From Zarea fungicola (Eukaryota > Ascomycota > Sordariomycetes > Hypocreales > Cordycipitaceae): a DNA stretch of 64,000 nt. The DNA is taken from positions 62,001-126,000 of the forward strand of contig FWCC01000043.1 in assembly GCA_900169235.1 (NCBI GenBank), in the 5' to 3' direction. Made by a program: the position numbers and the translations under genes. Of the stretch, positions 10,894 through 23,369 are shown piece after piece; position 1 is the first letter of the stretch, and each line of letters opens with the position of its first letter. The notes under the pieces are model-generated. The model searched no databases. It saw only the letters and a program-made list of their open reading frames with translations, and was not told the DNA's origin.

Positions 10894-13800
10894 GGCGCAT
10901 GTACTTGTGTGTGTGTGTGTGTGTTGTCTTTTGTGTCGTCGGACTCCCTTCAAGCCGGGGGAGGATTGTGGGGAATGTGATGCGAAAGCCGATCAAGAGT
11001 TGACTGGTCGAACAAGTTTCCCAGATTTCGGCAAGTAATGGCACAGGTACTCGTGGCGTCTTTGGTCCCGTATGACCGATGTCGTTTTGACGATTTGCTC
11101 TTGGTCGTTGGACTTGGCTGCGCCCGCCCTTGACCCGCGTTGAGATGTGATTTGGTTGGTTGGTTGAGGGGGACGCTAAGGCTATTTTAGGATTAGTGCG
11201 GGCAGAGCTCTCATTCTCTAGCTGTGCCTTGTTCGCGGATGAGATGCTTTGGGTGACGATGATCAAGAGCCCAGCTGATTGGTATTATGGGTGGTGGCAA
11301 TTAATTTAGGGAAAAGTGAGAAAAATGCCCGATTCAACGCCAATGATGTCACTTTCAATCTTTTTTTAGTGAATTTGCATTTGTCTTGATTACGTGATTT
11401 GGCGGCTTGGAGAAAAGCGCAACGGCATTAGAACAACCGTTTGCCGTTCCATCGTGGAGGTTTTCAAAGTCCGAGCAAGGTCATAGAGATAATTTAGATA
11501 AAGTTACTCCATACTCCTTATTGATTAGTTGTATTATCTGAGTGGCTGACCAGATTTGGTAACTGATCCGACAGAAGAACATCGCGGTGAGGATGCACCC
11601 GCATTGCAAACAGGCACCAGAGAGGGTGGAGAAGAGCGCATCTCGCCAGCCTGCACAATCATGCCACTGAGGCTTGCAGCAGAGCGCATAATTGAGGTAG
11701 TAAGTGAGGCGCACAGCGTTACGTCAGAATACCAACTCGGCGCTGTCCAGAAAGGAGCAAGTAGGTGAGGGTCAGCTAGCATCCGGGGCTGGTTGAGAAG
11801 GATGTTGTGGTCAAAAAGAGTAAAGTTCATCTGCAAGGTGGTCTGTTTATTACAAGTCATTTACTCGGAATTTTATAAGTGCGATTGGATGACGCCAGAT
11901 GGGCGTGGCAGCAATAGTGCCGTGCTATCATTCCGAGTGGCTGTGTCTGAAGGGGCATGATCCCTTGGCTGTACCCAGTTACTCCATAACTTGCTGCTAA
12001 CTACTGGTAATAAGTCGTTTGGCTGAACAAAACCGACGGGGAAAGTTCCGTCGGTCTGCCACGAGCTGATTTGTAAGGGGAGGAAGACTAGGAGAGGCAA
12101 ACCAAGTCAGTGATATGCGTCTCAGGCTGTGTGGTCTGACTCGGGCAGAGCGATTGGTACATGTACGATGTGTGGGAGGGGGATTCGCTGACAAGGGTAT
12201 GAGAGGGGAACAGCGGTATTGTTGTAAACAGGGATCTATATTGTCAACATGGGATGGATAGATGAGACGGTACTCCGTAAGCAAGCTAAAAATAAAAAGA
12301 AAGAAAGAGATGCTGCAAGCCAATGATGGGAATACTCCGTAACTTGATGCTGATGCTTGACCGAGTTGATTAATATAAAATCTGCCTTGCAGATAGATTA
12401 AAAGGTGTTGTGCCTTGCACATATGCGCATCTGCACATCTGTACACACCGAGCACATAATATGTCGGCCTAGTAATTAATAAGAAGGAGGCAGTCCTTCT
12501 AATCACTAATACCCATACGCTGCGTATATCTACCAATGATGTATCAGGCTGGGGGGAAGAGGGGAACGCATAAATCGGCCGAGTAATTTTGTGCAGCTGA
12601 TACCCAGTCCGCTGGGAAACAGCCGCTTTCCACTTGGGCGCAGTTTATACAGTGGATAACGGCTTTAGATTGGGCCCCAGGGCGCCTCAACTACAGCGGT
12701 GGCTGCTCTTACTGCTGTAGCTGCCCCTACAGGGCCTGCGCCGAAGACAGGAAAGCCTCCAAGTGCCCAGCCAGCACCCCAGTACAATATCCCAGCACCA
12801 TCCCAGCACAGTGCTAGCTCCGTGCTCCGCAGCGGCGTTGCTGCCCCCAAACCTCCAATTTGTCCAGGTGACGCGCCGCTGGCGACAGGGGCGAATGATT
12901 TGCGCAACTTGAACCAATAGCAAAGCTTGCTCCTCATCAGCTCTCCAGCATCTTTGCTCCTTCCGTTGCTGTCCATCTTCCGCAGCCTGGCACCTGGCCG
13001 CCGCCCCAGTCCAGCCCTCGACAGCCTCCTCCAGCGGCAGCCCCAGCGGCCCCCCTCTTCCTCCACCAAAGCATCATCCCATCCCAGAGTAGCAAGACGA
13101 ACGGATGTTGCCCGTCAATCATTTCCCCTTGCACCGACTGGAAACGCGCTGCTCTACCCCGCTGTGGATGATCAAGGCCTCCTTTGAATCTCAAATGCCA
13201 CAGCTTCTCCTCCCAGCGCCGTCGTGTCCGCCTCTGGTGGCGTTGGCCTGATGTGCATTTTGTACATGGTTGAAGCAGCCCCCTGCAATCATGCACCTCG
13301 AGGCTGAGAATATCCATGGTAGGGCAAGGTGTGTATGCATGGAGTCCATTACAAAGTAGGGGACTAAAAATTCCCTGCATGTTTTTTTATTTTTGGGAAT
13401 ATCTGCATCATTTCGGCCACATACAAACCAGCACCATACTGACGTTTTCCGAGCACCATTCTAGACATTTTCCCTTGTTTGTCGAATTATACTTGTTCCC
13501 CTTCCATCTATCCCACCGGCTGATCTTCTTCCGAGACGCAAGTACTGGCGAGAAATAGAGCTAGAAAAGGGTGATCTACCGCCTCTCTTTGTATCAGTGC
13601 GGCGCCTTGAACATTTTTCCGCATCAAAGATCCGGAATCCAAAATGCATAGGCCTTGACAAATCCTCGACCGCCTCTTCCTTTTCCTTTTTAACTCTCAC
13701 CATCTTCCTTTTATTCAATCCTCAGCTTTCACCACCCACCCCCACCTCCCGGATCACAGACGGACCTTTACTTCCTGGGCTACGACTATTCCCGTAAGCA

Positions 13801-14624
13801 TCCAACCACACATCTTAGAAGCCGCCACACCCTTTCCCTTCCCAAGCGCCAACACAACCTAAAAAAAACGGAAGAGTACCAACTCGTCAAACAGCCCGCG
13901 CACCACCAAACTGTTGCGCCATCTTCGTTCATACTTTTTACTCTTGACCCCCCCCCGATGCTTCAAGTGCTGTGGAGGCACGCATAATACAGAGCAAGGG
14001 TCCCCCCGATATGCTCGTCGCCCCACCCCGCCAGGCAATTCCGTACCCTGCCCACAGCACACACCAAACGGAACAACCCAACGTCGACGTGAACGGGCTC
14101 AACGGGACGCCCATCCGTCGTTTTTTCTATAACTACCACACCTGACGGATCACTGTTCAATTGGCGCCGTTTATACCAAGTGGGCTGAGAGTAAACTCAA
14201 GACTGAAAAAACCACTATCGATACAGGGGGGGCAGACGCGCGCGCACACATAGGACGAACTCTGGGTTGCATAGCTGGTTATAACTCTCACACTTGCCCT
14301 GACCGACGATTTATATTTTCTTTTTTCTTCACCGTTGAAACCCCTTGTTTCTCTTCACCTCGTTGCTATAACCCCTGCTGGAGGCTTATAGGTCCCGCCT
14401 GCCACGTGTGGTACCGGGTTCCTGGTCATCTGCCTACCGAAATCCATTTTCCTCCAATTTACTCCAACCAGCCTGCGTCTTTCGCTGCACCACCACAGCA
14501 AAATATCAAGAGATCCGCAAAACAAGCTTTGGTTCTCAAAACCACAAAGCTTGGCCTCTAGCCACGCAAGACTGGTGCTGAAATATTTTTTTCTTGCTTC
14601 GTCTCTCCAACTCTTCACAAGACA
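10894..14624. other. Long intergenic region (3.7 kb) without a supported gene
   Basis: Upstream of LSM7 and of the zinc-cluster regulator. 12.66-13.4 kb is GC-rich with overlapping Pro/Ala-rich or Arg/Gly-rich frames on both strands (e.g. 12699-12920 plus, 12937-13380 minus); these look compositional and have no domain or splice partner. Pyrimidine-rich stretches at 13.6-14.6 kb fit a long promoter and 5' UTR of the downstream gene. A non-coding RNA cannot be excluded. Confidence 0.5.
10906..10925. repeat. (GT)n microsatellite upstream of LSM7
   Basis: Ten uninterrupted GT dinucleotides directly upstream of the LSM7 start, probably in its 5' UTR (read as AC repeats on the mRNA strand). Confidence 0.9.
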
Positions 14625-16570
14625 ATGTCGCGGACACCAGACCTCGACCACAAGAGGAAGCGCTCTGCAATCGATCATACCGGACAGCAAAGCTATCCTC
14701 TGCCACAACAAACCACACTACAGCAAGGTGAGGCATTCCGATTTTGTATTCCGTCATTCTCCCTTGTTTCCTCGCTTCCCAGTTTGCGCCCCCCCTTTTT
14801 TTCCGTTTAATTTCTGCCTTTGCCTGCCAGTGGCGCAAATCCGAAGGAGCTCCAGAAAAGGCCTGAATCATGCTGCTCCGCTTGCTGCCGCAGTAGTTTG
14901 TTGGGGCCACTCCAATATTGAAGTCAATGCGACGGAAATGCACACAACAGTCTTGCTAGCTTACAAATCTCCCATGCGAGAACCAGAAAGCGGCAGGAAT
15001 AGTGAGTGGCCAAACATTTGCTAAGAACAGAGACAGGTCCTGGCGGGTATATCAACTTCCTACCAAGACCGAACCTTGATAGATTATCTCTCATACAAGG
15101 TGACGGCGAAACGTTTTTAGATATACTCAATCTACTTGCCGATTATGAAGGTGTGTATCTTTATAAAATGTGCTGCTGAACCCTGGCTTAAACCGTACAG
15201 GTGTACTCGACAGACAGGAGAGTCTGGCCGCCAGTCTCGGTGCCAAGCTTACAGGACCGCGCATTCTCAAAGGCATTGAGAGATTTTTCGATGGCCCAAT
15301 AAAGACAAACCCTACACAATCGTTTGCAAATCCCATTAGTTGGATTGATGTCGTGTCACACGCCAAAGCATACCCACACGAGTTTGTTCTCGCCACGCTG
15401 CCAAACGGCGCACGGTGCTGCCAGTTTCACTGTAAAGGCCTGCAATGCGAAATCACAGAAGACGACTGGCGACTAATCTCCTCTGGTGCTCTCGATCGGT
15501 TCCAGCTAGAGCACCCGTTTGAGGAGGATGAAACAGCAGAGCTTGCGACGTTGGATATCCTCGAGTCGCGCACGTCGGTGCTGTATAAAAGAGCCGATGA
15601 GGTTGCGGCAAGGGCGCGCATAGTGCACCACCGAATTGGCCAGCGGAAGCACGACCTCACGAGAAGACGTAATGCAGAAAACGGGCAGCGGTACCAGTCT
15701 ACAGGCGGCATTCCCCCTGCGCGCCTGTCCGCGTCTGGCACTCCCTTTGACCTCCACGCTGACCTGCTCCAACAATTCCTCTCTCCCTCCTCCGGCCTCG
15801 CCACGGGCCCTCCATCTCGTCCGCAATCTGTTGCCGCCCTGTCCCCTGCAGGTATCCTGCCTCTTTCGCCTTCGGTAGCTTCACCACTCCCAGCACACCA
15901 CCGTCTTTCCGTCACTTCTGGCCGCTCAGGGAGCAGTAGCCAGCCGACCGAGACGACAGCAATGACGGAATCGGACCACCGAGCCGAGTATATGCGTTCC
16001 CTCGTGACGCAAAAGGCCGAGAAGCTACAGCGAGGCGATACCATTAATCCGCCATGTGACCGGTGTCGTCGTCTTCGGCTGCACTGCCTCAAGCATCTTA
16101 CTGCCTGCCAAGGCTGCACCAAAAAGCATGCAAAATGTACCTGGCGCGCAGTGACGGAGGAGGAAGAGACTCAGCTGGGGAGAGAGATGGGCATCCGAAT
16201 GGCGGGTGATGCACAGTTTGCCTCGGAAGGCATTTCACCAAAGGAGGAGCTCCCTGCACCGCTGGGGATGGATGCAATGTCTATGCGGCCGGGAAGCCGT
16301 GCAGAGACGGAAGCCAGCTCGTCCATGCCAGTGTATAGCCCAGGAGCACTATCAAGTGCGCGCTCCGATTTGAGCACAGATCCTGGAAGGCTTAGTCTGC
16401 CACCCGTAATGCCGGGCTTGTCTGGGCCTCCGCCAATGCAAAGGGGACGAGATCCATCGAGACTGAATCAAATGGCATCTGTCAAGACGGAGGGGATGCG
16501 ACCACCGTATCCTACATACCCAACACAGCTGCCACCGCCATACCCTTCACAACATCCGCCATCGCGCTGA
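14625..16570 (+). CDS. Zinc-cluster (C6-like) nuclear regulatory protein
   Basis: Four exons: 14625-14727, 14831-15001, 15037-15150 and 15201-16570, keep one open frame (585 aa). The N-terminus MSRTPDLDHKRKRSAID has a likely nuclear signal. Exons 3-4 encode a conserved-looking block (PGGYINFLPRPNLDRLSLIQ; then EDDWRLISSGALDRFQLEHP). Six cysteines spaced C-x2-C-x6-C-x6-C-x2-C-x6-C at about residues 415-445 make a fungal zinc cluster, placed near the C-terminus rather than the usual N-terminus. A Pro/Ser-rich tail ends the protein. It is probably a DNA-binding or chromatin-associated regulator; targets unknown. Exon 2 is questionable: the frame that splices cleanly reads as nondescript sequence, while the +1 frame is Cys-rich but contains a TGA (see findings). 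Confidence 0.75.
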
Positions 16571-17512
16571 GTGTGGGTGGGGTTGAATCATTTATATTCT
16601 CATTGCATAGCCTTGCAGGACGTGTTGTAAATTAATTGAGGTGGATCGGCAAAATATGGGACAAGTTATATGTAATGATGCATACGATGATGATGATGAT
16701 GATGATGCTGATGATGTATGCCTAATTTAATACTATACCAGTGTACAATTCTCGTCTAATGAATATGTTTGACTGTGTTGGGGGTTAGCTCTGCGCCGTT
16801 TTGGTTCTCGATTGGGTTCTCGATTGGCGGGAAAGCGGGTGTGACTGAGAATCTATATTTATCCACTGTGGTTGTTGCGCCGCCTTTTCGGCCATGTTTC
16901 AGACATTGAGGAATCACTATTTTGCAGTTAAAATGTAACCATCATGAGTCACAGCTGCGGACTATCCGTCGTTTGTCCTACGCTGTGGCCTGAAGTATTG
17001 CCTGGTTGTCGCACTTACACGATGGCGTCTCCGATCCCTTCTTACCCAACCCCTGCAAACCAACGCGGGAACGCGCTAAGGAAAGGCAACCGAACACTAA
17101 ACTTGTCCATTCCAGGGACGTGGCGTTATTTTTAGGGGGCTGCCTCAGTGGCCAAGCCAATTTATTAGGCCCCTCCATCCACCTTAAATCAGTAGCTGCG
17201 CTCTACCAAAAAAAAAATAAAGTCAGAGTGGGAGGAAAAAAATTGGGGCGCATTTCAGAAAATCATCACCATCCCTTTCCAATCCTCTCAATTCAATTCT
17301 TAACCTGCTACAAAAGTCTTGTCGCCTCCCCAGTCCGATGGAAGCTTTGTAATTTTACTATCAACCGAAAAGAAACTGGGACATAGATACGGAATCAACA
17401 CTCTGTTGATTCAAACGTCGGTGCATTTCGGAATCGCATCTTGTAAACGAACGATACAGTCTGCTTCGGAACGGCCGCGACCAGGACGAGGGAATTCGAA
17501 GCAACCGCCCCC
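16571..17512. other. Intergenic region with trinucleotide repeat
   Basis: 3' flank of the zinc-cluster gene and promoter of the carrier gene. Contains a GAT microsatellite; no gene-like frame otherwise (17006-17386 has no domain). Confidence 0.5.
16686..16716. repeat. (GAT)n microsatellite
   Basis: About ten GAT/GCT trinucleotides with one interruption, about 120 bp past the stop codon of the zinc-cluster gene. Confidence 0.9.
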
Positions 17513-18853
17513 ATGGCGCAACCACAGCAACAGCATGCCTTTCCCCCAGGGCGAGACGACCGCCGAGCCTTTCAACATTCGCACACCGCGGCCGAGCATG
17601 CGGCGCTGGTGCAATCCCGCGAGACGGGCGACATTCTACCCGATGACACATTTATTACGCCAAAGGGGCGAGTGAAGGCGCTGTCGTTTGCAGAGTCCTG
17701 GGTGCACTTTATGGCCGGAGGGTATGCATTCGTATTTCCAGGGCAATACCCTGGCGTCATCATACTGCCCGTACTATAGCTAACATGATTCATCAGTGTG
17801 GGTGGCATGACTGCCGCAACACTCACCGCACCTCTCGACGTCTTGAAAACGCGCCTCCAATCCGACATTTACCAGGCACAGCTACGCGCCGCCCAATCCA
17901 TGCAGGCCCAGGCCGCTGCCCGAAACCCCCTGTCGGCCGCCTTTTACCACCTTGGCGACACCCTCCACATCCTCCGCACCGTGCAGCGCACCGAAGGCAC
18001 CAAGGCGCTCTTCAAAGGCCTCGGCCCCAATCTCGTCGGCGTGGTCCCCGCGAGGGCGATTAACTTTTATGTCTACGGAAATGGAAAGCGGATACTCGCA
18101 GAGCACTGGAACGGAGGGGAGGAGGGACCGTGGGTACACATGCTGGCCGCGGCGGCAGCGGGAATTGCGACGTCGACGGCGACGAATCCGATTTGGATGA
18201 TTAAGACGCGCATGCAGCTGGACAAGAATGTATCCCAACAGCGAGCGGCTGCCGCTGCTGCCGGAGCGACAGGCACCGGTGCGACGGAAGTTCGACGTCA
18301 GTATAGGAACAGTCTGGACTGTGTGCGGCAGATTGTCCGGGAAGAAGGCGTGCGCGGCCTGTACAAGGGCATGAGCGCGAGCTATCTGGGCGTCGCAGAG
18401 TCCACGCTGCAGTGGGTGCTGTACGAGCAGCTCAAGGCCTACCTCGCGCGGAGGGAGGAGAGGATAGAGCTGAGCGGGCGGGACAAGACGACGTGGGATC
18501 GATCGGTGGAGTGGACCGGCAAATTTGGCGCCGCGGGTGTGTCCAAGTTCTTTGCAGCGATTTTGGCGTATCCTCATGAGGTATGTTTCCTTGCCAACGA
18601 AAAGGATTTCTTTTGGGGCTTCTTTTGCTAACGGACTTGTTAGGTCGCGCGCACACGAATGCGACAGGCGCCCATGGCCAACGGCGAGCTCAAGTACACA
18701 GGCCTCGTGCAGTGCTTTAAGCTCGTCTGGAAGGAGGAAGGCATGATGGGCCTGTATGGTGGGCTGACGCCGCATTTGCTGCGTACCGTGCCCAGTGCGG
18801 CTATTATGTTTGCCATGTACGAGGGCATTCTGCGACTTTGCAACTCGAAGTAA
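17513..18853 (+). CDS. RIM2: Mitochondrial pyrimidine nucleotide carrier, Rim2-like
   Basis: Three exons: 17513-17721, 17797-18580 and 18644-18853, giving 400 aa. Three mitochondrial-carrier repeats are visible, each with a Px[D/E]xx[K/R]-type signature: PLDVLKTRLQSD, NPIWMIKTRMQLD and, across the second splice site, PHEVARTRMRQ. The second repeat's P-I-W-x-x-K variant (Trp for the acidic residue) and the long first matrix loop fit the Rim2/SLC25A33/36 group, which exchanges pyrimidine (deoxy)nucleotides across the inner membrane for mitochondrial DNA and RNA synthesis. A leader of about 65 residues precedes the first helix. Assignment to Rim2 rather than a folate/FAD carrier rests on the repeat-2 signature and overall resemblance; moderately sure of the subfamily. 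Confidence 0.88.
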
Positions 18854-19561
18854 GCGGCCGCCAGCCCGCTTTAACTGTAATATTACCTGTACACTTTGTT
18901 CTTTTTATCAAAATAGGGTCATTCTCTTAGAAAAGGGGAATTGACTGAACCGCCCACAAGGAATAGGAAAGTAGATGATACATTTGAGGGATTCTTCTTC
19001 ATCTAGGCGTTTTAGGACGGGCATTGGAAACGAAGTATATACTTATAGTTTATACCACTCACTTAATTGGATATAAGATATTACCCAGGCGTTATTATAC
19101 TAATAAAGATGAAGGGATGTGAGTAAAGTTGACGCCATTGCAGCTCCAAGGTAGCCGGTGAGTACGTCACACTTACCGCGATCATATGACAGTTTGAACG
19201 AAGACAGATCAACTGCAGCTCATGAGCATGCTTCTCAGATTTTAAACCACCTCAATCCATCGCACGAATCCACAGTCTATACACTGCCACTGCCCAGGAT
19301 AACTTGTGGGTCCGTATGCGCCGAGCATCACCACCGCTGCCCAATCTTGTTCCCCTCAAACCCCTCTCCATGTAAATTAATTTCGCAGTTTATTACTCAA
19401 CCAGATCGGGATCATCAGATAGAATTCGTTCAGTGAAACTGCGTGGCTAGGACTGTGCGATCATCTCTGATCAAGGCGAACGATCAACAAACAGATCGGC
19501 AAACGCTACTATTTCCAAGCATCGAGACCCAACGCGGCAAGAGGCAGCACAACTCGCCAAA
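18854..19561. other. Intergenic region RIM2/GH16
   Basis: 3' flank of the carrier gene (AT-rich to about 19.1 kb) and promoter of the GH16 gene. No supported gene. Confidence 0.5.
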
Positions 19562-20714
19562 ATGGCGTGGAAAGACAAGTTTAACCAAATCAAAAATGAA
19601 TTCAACAGCATGATTGGCTCGCCGCAGCAACAGCAACCCCCTCCACAGCAGTACTACTACCAGCCGCCGCCGCCGCAGCAGTTTCAGCAGCAATATCAGC
19701 AGCAGTATCCGCCTCCGCCTCCCGGAAACTATCCCGGATACTATGATCAACAGCAGCAGCAGCAGCAGCAGCATGATGCGCCGCCACCTGTACCGCCTCA
19801 TCCGGAGGAGAGTGCCGGGGGACCGCCGCCGATCCCGCTGCATCCTTCGCAAGGGTCGAGGATCTACTGGCAGCCGCAGTTTGCCTCACACATTGACATA
19901 TCCCACGAATGGGACGCCAAAACCGGTCACGGAACCGATGGATGGGGGAACCATGAGCTGCAAAACTACACGGACCAGCCTCCGAATGCTTTCCAGTGGG
20001 TTCTCAATTATTTTAAGATTTTACAGACAAACTTGAAACATTTCTGACGGTTGATGGGTTAGTACACAAGACGGCAGGCTCATTCTCCGCGCCGTGGCCA
20101 GCAACGCGGCACCCAGCCACGACGAAAAGTACACCTCGGCCCGCCTCGTCAGCCGCCAGACCCTCACCCACGACCGCGGCGTCCTCTCCGCCGTGCTCCT
20201 CTCCCCCTGCGCCCCGGGGATCTGGCCTGCCTTTTGGCTCCTCCCGCAGGAGCCCTTCTCGTGGCCCACCGACGGCGAGATTGACATTGCCGAGACGTGG
20301 AACGGGGACCGCGAGAACCACACCTGCCTGCACTGGGGCCAGCACGACCAGCCGGACAAGCACCGCGTCATGGGCACCCAGATCCCGGACATGCACGCGA
20401 GGCCGGTGCAGTATGACTTTGTGTGGGACCAGCCGGGGGGTCAGGCCGGGCAGGGGAGGATGGTGTGGTACATTGATGGGCGGCCCGTCATGAAGGCCGA
20501 GGTGCCCGCGGGGACGCGGCCGCTGCGGGACATGACCATCCTGCTGAACATTGCCATGGGCGGGAATGTGTGCAAGGGCCAGGTCCCCGCGGATGGCGCG
20601 TATGATTTGGTGGTGTTTAGCATGTCGATGGCGCACGAGATGGAGCACGGCGGATGGGGTCGGTTTGAGCATGATTGGGGCCATCCGTCTGTGCCGCAGG
20701 GACATACCTATTAA
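19562..20714 (+). CDS. Glycoside hydrolase family 16 protein without signal peptide
   Basis: Two exons, 19562-19995 and 20063-20714, give 361 aa. The junction CA|T restores NAF-H-TQDGRLILRA, the usual GH16 strand order. The first about 95 residues have no signal peptide and are Gln/Pro/Tyr-rich with a run of eight Gln. The catalytic domain follows, with the laminarinase-type motif EIDIAE (nucleophile E217, D219, acid/base E222). Members hydrolyse or transfer beta-1,3(4)-glucans in the cell wall. The lack of a leader is odd for a wall enzyme: it could be cytosolic, use unconventional secretion, or have a missed upstream exon. Beta-sandwich motifs such as GIWPAFWLLPQE and DGRPVMKAE support the fold. 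Confidence 0.87.
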
Positions 20715-20915
20715 ATAAAAACAAAGGACATATCAAAGGTGTATATATAGAGATTATACTGCTTCATTCGTCGCGTGGCGTGCAGGCTCGAGCGTGAGGC
20801 GAAAAATGCAGTCCCCGACGCCAATACACAAATCTGTCCCTTTATGGAGTTTGCAGGTTTGCTCCTTTTCGTCAGGAAGCGAGCTTGCATCGATGATTGC
20901 CATGTGGCCGTCTAA

Positions 20916-22963
20916 TCACATAGATTGTACCTCTCGAGATGTGAGCTGTTGAATTTGGTATCGAAGATTCGGAGTATGCGTCTCGACAAAGGCTGTCTGA
21001 GTAGTATATTCTAGCTGCACGTCGAGTAAATCTGATGTATATAATTCAGATGTTCTGTTATGCTCAACACTAGCTGAAACGACCTCGCCCTGAGCAATTG
21101 CATAGCTCTGTCGTATACTCAACGAAGGGGGAGCTGTTGATGGGTATGGCTCCATCGTCGAGCGTTGTGTAGAGTGCTGTATTGTGATGCTTGACATCGA
21201 GGATGTCTTTGAGCTACTTGCCGAATAATCTGTGGCACCTCCATTCAAATTTATTCCCACGATTGGTGGTGTTATTGGAACCTCGCTCCCCTGGGTGATT
21301 GTAGTGTTGGACCGTGTGACGGCGAAGTAGGTGCTCTCGCACGGATATGGAAGCTGTATCCGGCGGTTCGCCCCGCGGTCAAGCAATGTATTCACACTCT
21401 CCCGTATCTTGGCCTCCAAAGCCACATTCATAGCACTTTGCAAAGCCATAAATTCAGCGGTGTGCGGGAGCCTCCACCCCGGGTACAATCTACCGTGACA
21501 CCTGGGCGTCTGCATCTTCCCATGCGCTTGTATCAGCATATTGCAGAGAAAACACGCATCCTTGCTCGAACAGACAAAACGCGGGGGTGACATTGATCGA
21601 TTTGCTAATACATGATGTACAAGCTGCACTTCGGCGTGGAATTTTCCCTCGTGCAGGGTCTTTTCTGCTTGGGAGTGGAAGACAGCCTCGGCATCTTGCC
21701 CTGGTTTCTTTATGGCCTGACAGACTCGCTCCAGGGTTTGCGCAGCACGACTCCGATGTATCATTACCCTATGGGCGACGTCTTGTAGGGGGGAAGCCGT
21801 GGACTGAGTCTGTGTATCCTGGAAGGCTGATTCGGGCAGCTCGATAGGTACCGCCTGCATGCGCCGGGCGATGGGAGTCTTTTTCGCTGCTCGGTAAAGA
21901 ATTCGCGCCACAGCTCGGTATCGAGAGCATTTGAGGATCATGTTCACTAAGCTCTGTCGTGAGGTCGGATCCATCATCACATTTGGAATCAATTCTATAA
22001 CGTCCTCAAGCTCGTTAGCAGCGGCTAGACCGCAGAGGCCGTCAATCAAGGCGCAAAGTCGGGCATCTTCTTGATGTCCCGACCATTCACGGACCAACCG
22101 CAGCGCGGTGGTGGATTTAGCGAGAAAGTCTGCTATTTCCTTTGTCAGTGAAGCAGATTTGTCTCTGTATTGTCCCATTTTCTTCACTTGCACACCCTTT
22201 CCCAGGTCCACCAGTGACGTCTTGGCTTTTTCCAAGAGCTCATCGATTGCCTTCCTCGCGTCATTGTTTGTGCCAGGGGCATATCCCAGTCGACGGAGAA
22301 TGCGTGTCCTGCACATTATCACGATTTGAGTAAAACAGTCCGTTTCGCAGTTACCTACAGGTACGGCTTTGGGTGAGTGCCTTGGCGAGGTGGCTGCGAG
22401 CAGTACTACAACATACCTTCTATTGGTCTCGAGAGTCGCTTAAAAATCCCAAAAAGTGCATCGCAGATTTCAGTCAAAATAGCGTTTCCATCTTCGAATT
22501 TTTTCTTATTGATTGCCAGCAGAATATCAATTCGATCCTGCTCCCGCCTTTCCTGGATGCAGACTGCAGTAATATGGTATCGGTTGTCGGTGATGCTTGA
22601 TAGAAATGCGATGCTGCTTGCCAAGCGCAATTCTTGTTTGGCCGACAGTATATATGCATCATTTCTTTGATCTAGGTCAAGTAGCGTGTTCGCTGAAGGC
22701 TGTTCTGGTACGGGGTGCAAAAGGTGAAGCAATGAAATGTCCTCGGCGCCGCGAACATGTCGCGACTCCTCAACCGCGACAGCCTTCATGTCGCAGATGG
22801 CCGAGAAGAAGGCAGTAAACAAAAAGCTTCCGGAAAATACGGCATGTTTTTGTCGGTTGAACTTGTACGCACACATTGGGACGACCAGCCGCGTAATAAT
22901 GAGGCGCCTGCGGGGACAGCTGGCGAGGCGGACTAATGCTGCACGACGGGAGCTGAATCCCAT
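20916..22963 (-). CDS. OTT_1508-like nucleic-acid deaminase family protein
   Basis: Two exons, 22963-22417 and 22354-20916, give about 661 aa; the phase-1 GT-AG junction is frame-consistent. The C-terminal half holds the zinc-deaminase core: HAE in KFHAEVQLVHH (about residue 425) and C-x2-C in SSKDACFLCNML (about 450), followed by CHGRLYPGWRLP. This arrangement is typical of OTT_1508-like deaminases, which are expanded in fungi and predicted to act on nucleic acids or nucleotides in conflict or defence; none of that is shown for this gene. The N-terminal half is helical with no named domain. Start is uncertain: a TATA-like TATATATATAAA lies at 22986-22997 on the plus strand, only about 25-35 bp upstream, so translation may begin at a later Met near 22876. 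It is divergent from the dynamin-like GTPase gene. Confidence 0.85.
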
Positions 22964-23369
22964 CTCCTCAATTGTACGGAAAATGATATATATATAAATT
23001 AACATGTATGCCATGGGGCCTTATTGACGAAGTTGCACATGTATTCGCGGGGGACAAAGTCCGGCTCAATTAATGGTAGCATACGGATGTGTAACCTGCA
23101 AAGAAGTATGTATAATGTATTGTAAATTCCAATGCAGTGGCACACATTAACAGCTGGCAGAAATCTCCTTCTTTATGCGTAATGTTGACTCGCCGTGTGC
23201 TTACTGCACCTGGCAGACTTTACGAGCTCTCATTTTCTCACCAACACTGCTGTTTCACTAACATCTCTCCTACAACCATCCGCACTCAACACAGCTTTAC
23301 TTATCAATATTCATTTTCCTTCATAGGAATAGGCTTTCTGTCAGAAGGTTACATATTCCCAGAGTTTTT
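22964..23369. promoter_or_regulatory. Bidirectional promoter region between deaminase and dynamin-like genes
   Basis: About 400 bp separate the two divergent start codons. A TATA-like run lies on the deaminase side (about 22986). Pyrimidine-rich sequence at 23210-23340 precedes the GTPase start. A shared promoter is inferred from spacing only. Confidence 0.45.

Noticed and set aside
12937..13380. 147-aa minus-strand Gly/Arg-rich frame
   Set aside because: Explained by GC-rich composition; mirror Pro-rich frame exists on the other strand; no splice signals.
20013..20705. 230-aa minus-strand frame opposite the GH16 gene
   Set aside because: Antisense shadow of GC-rich coding sequence; no domain.
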